Source: an uncultured Clostridia bacterium (lineage in GTDB: Bacteria; Bacillota; Clostridia; Oscillospirales; Acutalibacteraceae). From it: a stretch of 64,000 bases of DNA. Positions 62,098-64,000 of the stretch are shown here, in pieces. The position numbers and the translations under genes were made by a program. The stretch lies in NCBI GenBank assembly GCA_937898625.1, contig CALEJF010000021.1, positions 18,290 to 82,289 of the forward strand, given 5' to 3'. Positions within the stretch are counted from its first letter, which is position 1, and the number at the start of each line of letters is the position of its first letter. The notes under the pieces are model-generated. The model did not search any database, was not told the origin of the DNA, and was given only the letters and a program-made list of their open reading frames with translations.

Positions 62098-62460
62098 ATG
62101 GAAAATAGAGAACTTGTTTGTGTTGCTTGTCCTTTAGGGTGCCCAATTACTGTTACATTCGATGCAGATGGTAATGTTGCTACTGTTACAGGAAACACTT
62201 GTAAGCGTGGTGACGCTTATGCTCGTACAGAAGTTACAAACCCAACAAGAATGCTCACAACAACTGTTAAAGTTGAGGGTGGCAAGTCTTATGTTGTGCC
62301 TGTAAAATCTGCAAACCCAATTCCAAAGGGCATGATGATGGACTGTATGAAAGTTATTAACGAGGCTTCAATTAAAGCTCCTGTTAATATCGGTGATGTT
62401 GTTATCGAGAATATTCTCGGTACAGGTGTGGATATTGTTGCAACAAATTATGCAGAATAA
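62098..62460 (+). CDS. DUF1667 protein
   Basis: 120 residues. The N-terminal cysteines (LVCVACPLGCPITV, then GNTCKRGDAYA) are typical of DUF1667, a small protein that accompanies GlpA-like and FAD oxidoreductase genes; the four cysteines could hold an iron-sulfur cluster or zinc. It starts four bases after the preceding stop, so it is the third member of the oxidoreductase unit. Direct role not known. Confidence 0.85.
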   Translation: MENRELVCVACPLGCPITVTFDADGNVATVTGNTCKRGDAYARTEVTNPTRMLTTTVKVEGGKSYVVPVKSANPIPKGMMMDCMKVINEASIKAPVNIGDVVIENILGTGVDIVATNYAE

Positions 62461-63874
62461 GAAAAGTTATGAGTTGGCGGCGGAAGTAATTCCGTCGCCT
62501 CGTCAATTAGAGTGGCAAAAATTAGAAATGTACGCTTTCTGTCATTTCGGTACAAATACCTTCACAGGCAAAGAGTGGGGTGACGGCACTGCTCCTGCAT
62601 CTGTTTTTAATCCTAAAAAGCTTGATGCTCGTCAATGGGCAAGAGAGATTAAAAATACAGGACTTAAAGCCATTATTCTCACTTGTAAGCACCACGATGG
62701 TTTTTGTTTGTGGCAGAGTGAATATACAGATTACTGTATGAAAAACAGTCCATATAAAGACGGTAAGGGCGATGTTGTAAAAGATGTCAGTGATGCTTGT
62801 CGTGAATATGGGCTTAAATTTGGAGTCTATCTTTCTCCCTGGGACAGACACGAAGCCACTTATGGTACAGGCGAAGAATATAATACATATTTTAAAAATC
62901 AACTTACAGAACTTGCTACAAAATATGGTGACATCTTTTGTTTTTGGTTTGATGGTGCATGTGGTGAGGGCAAAAACGGTAAAAAGCAAGTGTATGACTG
63001 GAATTCTTACTTTGAAATCATCCGAAAATTGCAACCTGATGCAGTTATAAACATCTGTGGACCCGATGTCCGTTGGTGCGGTAATGAAGCAGGAAAAAGC
63101 AGAGAGTCCGAGTGGAGCGTTGTTCCTGCATTTGTAGGAAATCAGGATTATACTGCAGAACATTCTCAACAGGAAGATACTGCCGAATTCGCTAAAAAAG
63201 TGGATGCAAAAACTCAGGATTTAGGTAGCCGAGAATTTATTGACGGAATTAAAAATTTTATCTGGTATCCCGCTGAAGTTGATGTTTCAATCCGTCCGGG
63301 TTGGTTTTATCATAAGCGTGAGGACTTTAAGGTCAAATCTTTAAAGAAACTTATGCACATTTATTGGGGTAGTGTTGGTGGTAATTCATCGTTATTACTC
63401 AATATTCCACCAAATAAAAAAGGTTTGATTGCAAAAGCCGATATCCGTGCACTCCGTAAATTTGGTGATGAATTGCGTAAGGAATTCCCGGAAAACCTTG
63501 CTGTAAACTGTAGGGCAACTGCATCTTCTCAACTTGATGATGAACATAGTGCAGAAAGTGTTTTAACTGAAAACGGATATTGGCAATGTGGAGTAGGGGA
63601 TGAGAAACCCGAAATCACTATTGATTTTAAAACACCGATAATTGCCGATAAAATCGTTTTAAAAGAGAATATTGCAACAGGTCAACAGATTGAAAGTTTC
63701 GATGTCTATGGTGATAATGGTAACGGATTTGAAAAAATCTGCTCATCAACCGTAATCGGTGCAAAACGAATCTGCCGTTTCAAAAAGCAAAAACTCAACC
63801 GAATTAAAATTGTAATCACATCCTATCGTGTAAAAGCAACTCTTAATAAGGTTGAATTTTATTGCAAAGAATAA
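62450..63874 (+). CDS. GH29 alpha-L-fucosidase
   Basis: 474 residues. Barrel motifs typical of GH29: FCHFGTNTFTGKEWGDG, AIILTCKHHDGFCLWQSEYT, FGVYLSPWDRH and FCFWFDGACGEG with the catalytic Asp nucleophile, followed by the PGWFYH segment and a C-terminal discoidin-like beta-sandwich domain (from about residue 345, NCRATASSQLDDEHS). No signal peptide. The ATG at 62450 overlaps the DUF1667 stop, giving coupled translation. It suggests fucose-containing glycans such as mucin or milk oligosaccharides are used. Confidence 0.9.
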   Translation: MQNKKSYELAAEVIPSPRQLEWQKLEMYAFCHFGTNTFTGKEWGDGTAPASVFNPKKLDARQWAREIKNTGLKAIILTCKHHDGFCLWQSEYTDYCMKNSPYKDGKGDVVKDVSDACREYGLKFGVYLSPWDRHEATYGTGEEYNTYFKNQLTELATKYGDIFCFWFDGACGEGKNGKKQVYDWNSYFEIIRKLQPDAVINICGPDVRWCGNEAGKSRESEWSVVPAFVGNQDYTAEHSQQEDTAEFAKKVDAKTQDLGSREFIDGIKNFIWYPAEVDVSIRPGWFYHKREDFKVKSLKKLMHIYWGSVGGNSSLLLNIPPNKKGLIAKADIRALRKFGDELRKEFPENLAVNCRATASSQLDDEHSAESVLTENGYWQCGVGDEKPEITIDFKTPIIADKIVLKENIATGQQIESFDVYGDNGNGFEKICSSTVIGAKRICRFKKQKLNRIKIVITSYRVKATLNKVEFYCKE

Positions 63875-63888
63875 TTAAATCATTGTAT

Positions 63889-63920
63889 GGCGGGGTATTG
63901 ACCCCGCCGATTTCTTTTGT
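63889..63920 (+). terminator. Terminator after the fucosidase gene
   Basis: GGCGGGGT-ATTG-ACCCCGCC perfect stem, then a T-rich stretch. Confidence 0.8.
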
Positions 63921-63925
63921 AACAA

Positions 63926-64000
63926 CAAATTTGAATTTGTCGAAATCTTTTTATCCCCCCTTCCGTCACCTGCGGTGACACCTTCCCCTCGTAGGGGGAA
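63926..64000. repeat. MITE-like repeat, copy D, cut by window end
   Basis: Left end CAAATTTGAATTTGTCG is identical to that of copy B; the interior holds GTCACC-TGC-GGTGAC and CCCCTCGTAGGGG hairpins. The right end lies outside the window. Confidence 0.55.

Overview
The window is AT-rich, with strong SigA-type promoters, AGGAGG ribosome sites, frequent TTG and GTG starts, AddAB instead of RecBCD, a T-box, an M-box, CIRCE control of heat shock, and the sporulation genes spoIIGA, sigE and sigK. This points to an endospore-forming member of the Clostridia, probably an anaerobic gut Oscillospiraceae/Ruminococcaceae-like bacterium. The exact genus cannot be read from the sequence. The genes are almost all intact, and no rRNA, CRISPR array, prophage or transposase is present.

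Layout. 1-11.3 kb: addB (cut by the window edge), addA, rpmE, a YigZ-family gene, a dGTPase-like HD gene, dnaG and rpoD. 11.4-13.8 kb (minus): a GPH-type sugar transporter with a 320-residue charged tail. 14.0-15.8 kb: M-box riboswitch, a second structured leader with a 22-codon ORF, and mgtE. 15.9-20.0 kb: two unknown proteins, a PHP phosphoesterase and a metallophosphoesterase. 20.0-22.4 kb: thrS under a threonine T-box. 22.6-27.3 kb: CIRCE-hrcA-grpE-dnaK-dnaJ. 27.4-29.9 kb: hemolysin III, queT and a lipase-like gene. 29.9-34.2 kb: carA-carB (minus). 34.3-36.7 kb: a small 35-codon transcription unit, a lipoprotein and an acyltransferase. 36.7-40.5 kb: rpmG-secE-nusG-rplK-rplA, then an L10 leader with rplJ-rplL. 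40.6-46.1 kb: a redox-protein family member and two large cytosolic glycosidases. 46.3-47.4 kb: two tRNA-Ser genes and sigK. 47.7-53.2 kb: a GH63-like glycosidase, a BofC-like membrane protein and a class A penicillin-binding protein. 53.3-59.3 kb: a second carA-carB pair, ruvX, spoIIGA and sigE. 59.4-63.9 kb: a GlpA-like/FAD oxidoreductase/DUF1667 trio and a GH29 fucosidase.

The most striking observation concerns carbamoyl-phosphate synthetase. The first CarA (33162-34214) has lost the Cys-His-Glu glutaminase triad, although its partner CarB looks fully active, so this enzyme should depend on free ammonia. The second pair (53264-57299) is open throughout, but it lacks the glutaminase triad, lacks metal and phosphate-binding residues in both ATP-grasp halves, and has lost about 60 residues of the second ATP-grasp domain. 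It looks like a conserved carbamoyl-phosphate synthetase pseudoenzyme. It is followed by ruvX and then, through a hairpin with no room for a promoter behind it, by spoIIGA-sigE.

Other points of interest are the tandem structured leader of mgtE, a dispersed MITE-like repeat family with CAAATTTGAATTTGTC-type inverted ends (one repeat lies inside the thrS leader), a compact 35-codon gene with its own promoter and terminator, and the rplJL operon ending without rpoBC. Together the glycosidases (GH36-like, GH31, GH63-like, GH29), none with a visible signal peptide, and the sugar transporter suggest uptake and cytoplasmic breakdown of short oligosaccharides.
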